Shown: piece after piece, positions 6,544 through 7,463 of the stretch | How positions within the stretch are numbered: the first letter of the stretch is position 1 | Layout of the letters: every line of letters starts with the position of its first letter | Assembly: GCA_050942995.1 (NCBI GenBank) | Contig: JBMNOI010000158.1 | Location: forward strand, 1 to 7,463 | Direction: 5' to 3' | Length of the DNA stretch: 7,463 bases | Source of the DNA: JBMNOI01 sp050942995 | GTDB taxonomy: Bacteria; Chloroflexota; Anaerolineae; UBA1429 | Position numbers and translations under genes: made by a program | The notes under the pieces: generated by a model | What the model was told of the DNA's origin: nothing | Database searches by the model: none | What the model saw: only the letters and a program-made list of their open reading frames with translations

Positions 6544-6606
6544 ACCTTGACAATCTCGGATTTTCGTGTATAATAGAAAGTGTAAGCTGATCCGAAAACG
6601 ACGATA
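6518..6606 (+). repeat. Promoter-operator module, copy 2
   Basis: Direct repeat of the module at 6163-6250, with -35 to -35 distance 355 bp. It differs by an added upstream half-site, a consensus TATAAT instead of TATAGT, one extra base before TGTAAG, and a changed spacer sequence of identical length. Confidence 0.85.
6547..6574 (+). promoter_or_regulatory. Consensus sigma-70-type promoter, copy 2
   Basis: TTGACA (6547-6552), 16 bp, TATAAT (6569-6574): both boxes match the consensus fully. Predicted start is about 6581 at TGTAAG. It should be a strong promoter unless the operator is occupied. Confidence 0.85.
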
Positions 6607-7463
6607 TGAATGTCGGTACGCATGAGCGGATCAGAGATTAACAACCCATGACGTCAGAGTTCGACAACGCTCTGAAGCACCGAGACAGCAACAACACATC
6701 AACATCTCAGCACGCGTCATAGCATTCAACATTCCATCATCGCAGATACATCCTGGCACTCGATGCAGCACGATGCACAACCACTGAAGCACAGGGGCGG
6801 GGCAGTCATCACACTCGCATAACAACAGCAGCGCTCATCACCACCTCTTCTAGCCATTGCGCAACGCTTTACCTGCAGCATACCCTCTGCCCTGTCCATC
6901 GACGACGCATCATCCCGGCAAACATCGCAGATTCGTTTCACCCGCATCGTCACATTCATCCAGCCATCGACCTTTTTCATCGTCGCATGCATCGTACCGG
7001 TAACTGGTTGCTCCATACGATCACAATGTCGCAGACAATGTACCCGCAACCTCTTTCATCCTGGCTCATGCCGGCATCGCCACCGCAATCTACACCATCG
7101 CCGTCATCGTCGATCCAGAGTCATCACAGCGTCGCTCTCGTCTCGTCGCAGCATCTATGCAGCGCAACATTTCATCATCAACGCTCATCGTCGCAGACGT
7201 CGCGCCAGCCATGTGGACACATCGTTGCAGGCATCCAACTCGCATCGCACACCGATCACGCAGACATCGCGCCAGGCATCGAACACACATCGCGGCCATC
7301 ATCACACTCGAATCGTAGCGGACGTCCCGTCACATTGTCGCCGTCATCGAGGCACAACGCACCAGGCATCGCCCTCGCATGGTGGTATCATCACAGACTC
7401 ATTGCAGCAGACGTCCCGTCACAACGTCACCGTCATCGAGAGCACATCGCCCAGGCATCCGGC
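6581..7463 (+). ncRNA. Candidate long repetitive RNA from promoter copy 2, running off the window
   Basis: Starts like the first RNA. CTGATCCG (6587-6594) pairs perfectly with CGGATCAG (6627-6634); inside that loop CGAC (6599-6602) pairs with GTCG (6612-6615). A second hairpin is TCAGAG (6654-6659) with CTCTGA (6670-6675). From about 6650 the sequence becomes C- and A-rich with few G (13 G against 22 C in 7261-7320), and CATCG recurs about twenty times in all three phases. No terminator is seen before the edge. No start codon with a ribosome binding site was found, though one + frame stays open from 6723 to the end. Non-coding RNA is my preferred reading; a low-complexity protein or a decaying repeat tract remain possible. 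Confidence 0.35.
7298..7463 (+). repeat. Degenerate tandem repeat, 89-bp period
   Basis: Unit one is 7298-7386; unit two begins at 7387 and is cut by the window end. Shared anchors, each offset by 89 bp: ATCATCACA (7298, 7387), GACGTCCCGTCACA (7321, 7410) and CCAGGCATC (7362, 7451). CCAGGCATC also occurs at 7272, 90 bp before 7362. Differences are mostly single substitutions plus small compensating indels. A related older pair, CAGACGTCGCGCCAG at 7194 and CAGACATCGCGCCAG at 7261, is 67 bp apart. Confidence 0.75.

Noticed and set aside
6163..6606. Terminal inverted repeats of a small mobile element
   Set aside because: The palindromes are in direct orientation with respect to the promoters, no target-site duplication or transposase is visible, and position against the -35 fits operators better.
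6631..7305. Minus-strand Met/Cys-rich open frames (6631-6825, 6726-7049, 7090-7305)
   Set aside because: Their Met and Cys content simply reflects CAT and GCA repeats on the + strand. They lack ribosome binding sites and overlap one another.
6640..7463. CRISPR array
   Set aside because: The repeats are degenerate, of 67 and 89-90 bp period, with no constant 24-40 bp repeat separated by unique spacers.

Overview
The window looks like chromosomal DNA of a moderately GC-rich bacterium. My best guess is a member of the Chloroflexota. This rests mainly on a cyclic-nucleotide-binding domain fused to two membrane-anchored bacterial PH domains, an architecture I associate with that phylum, and on the Cys-rich membrane-anchored ferredoxin beside it. 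Nothing in the window is decisive for taxonomy.

Layout. (1) Positions 1-1740: a short leader, pyrG (CTP synthase) on the + strand and a strong intrinsic terminator. (2) Positions 1785-3704: a two-gene minus-strand operon. A membrane-anchored 4Fe-4S protein with 18 cysteines is transcribed first, then a PAP2-family lipid phosphatase about 40 bp downstream. pyrG and this operon converge. (3) Positions 3705-4360: a divergent intergenic region without a convincing gene, holding three short direct repeats in front of a candidate + strand promoter. (4) Positions 4361-6076: a cNMP-binding / tandem bPH2 membrane protein on the + strand. (5) Positions 6077-7463: almost 1.4 kb without a convincing protein gene, and the most interesting part of the window.

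Region 5 carries two copies, 355 bp apart and in the same orientation, of one module. Each has a near-perfect palindromic operator, then after two bases a consensus TTGACA, a 16-bp spacer, a TATAGT/TATAAT box, and a conserved start of transcript (TGTAAGCYGATCCG). In both predicted transcripts the GATCCG near the 5' end can pair with a segment about 30-40 nt downstream, and the pairing survives a base change as a G-U wobble. The first transcript would be short (about 230-290 nt) and ends in GC-rich hairpins. The second runs off the window through an unusual C- and A-rich tract with about twenty CATCG pentamers in all three phases, few stop codons, and degenerate direct repeats with an 89-90 bp period. 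I read this as a duplicated, co-regulated pair of probable non-coding RNA units. I cannot assign them to a known RNA family.

The protein genes are mostly housekeeping or membrane functions: nucleotide synthesis, lipid or undecaprenyl phosphate metabolism, electron transfer, and envelope signalling. Nothing visible links them functionally to the RNA-like modules.
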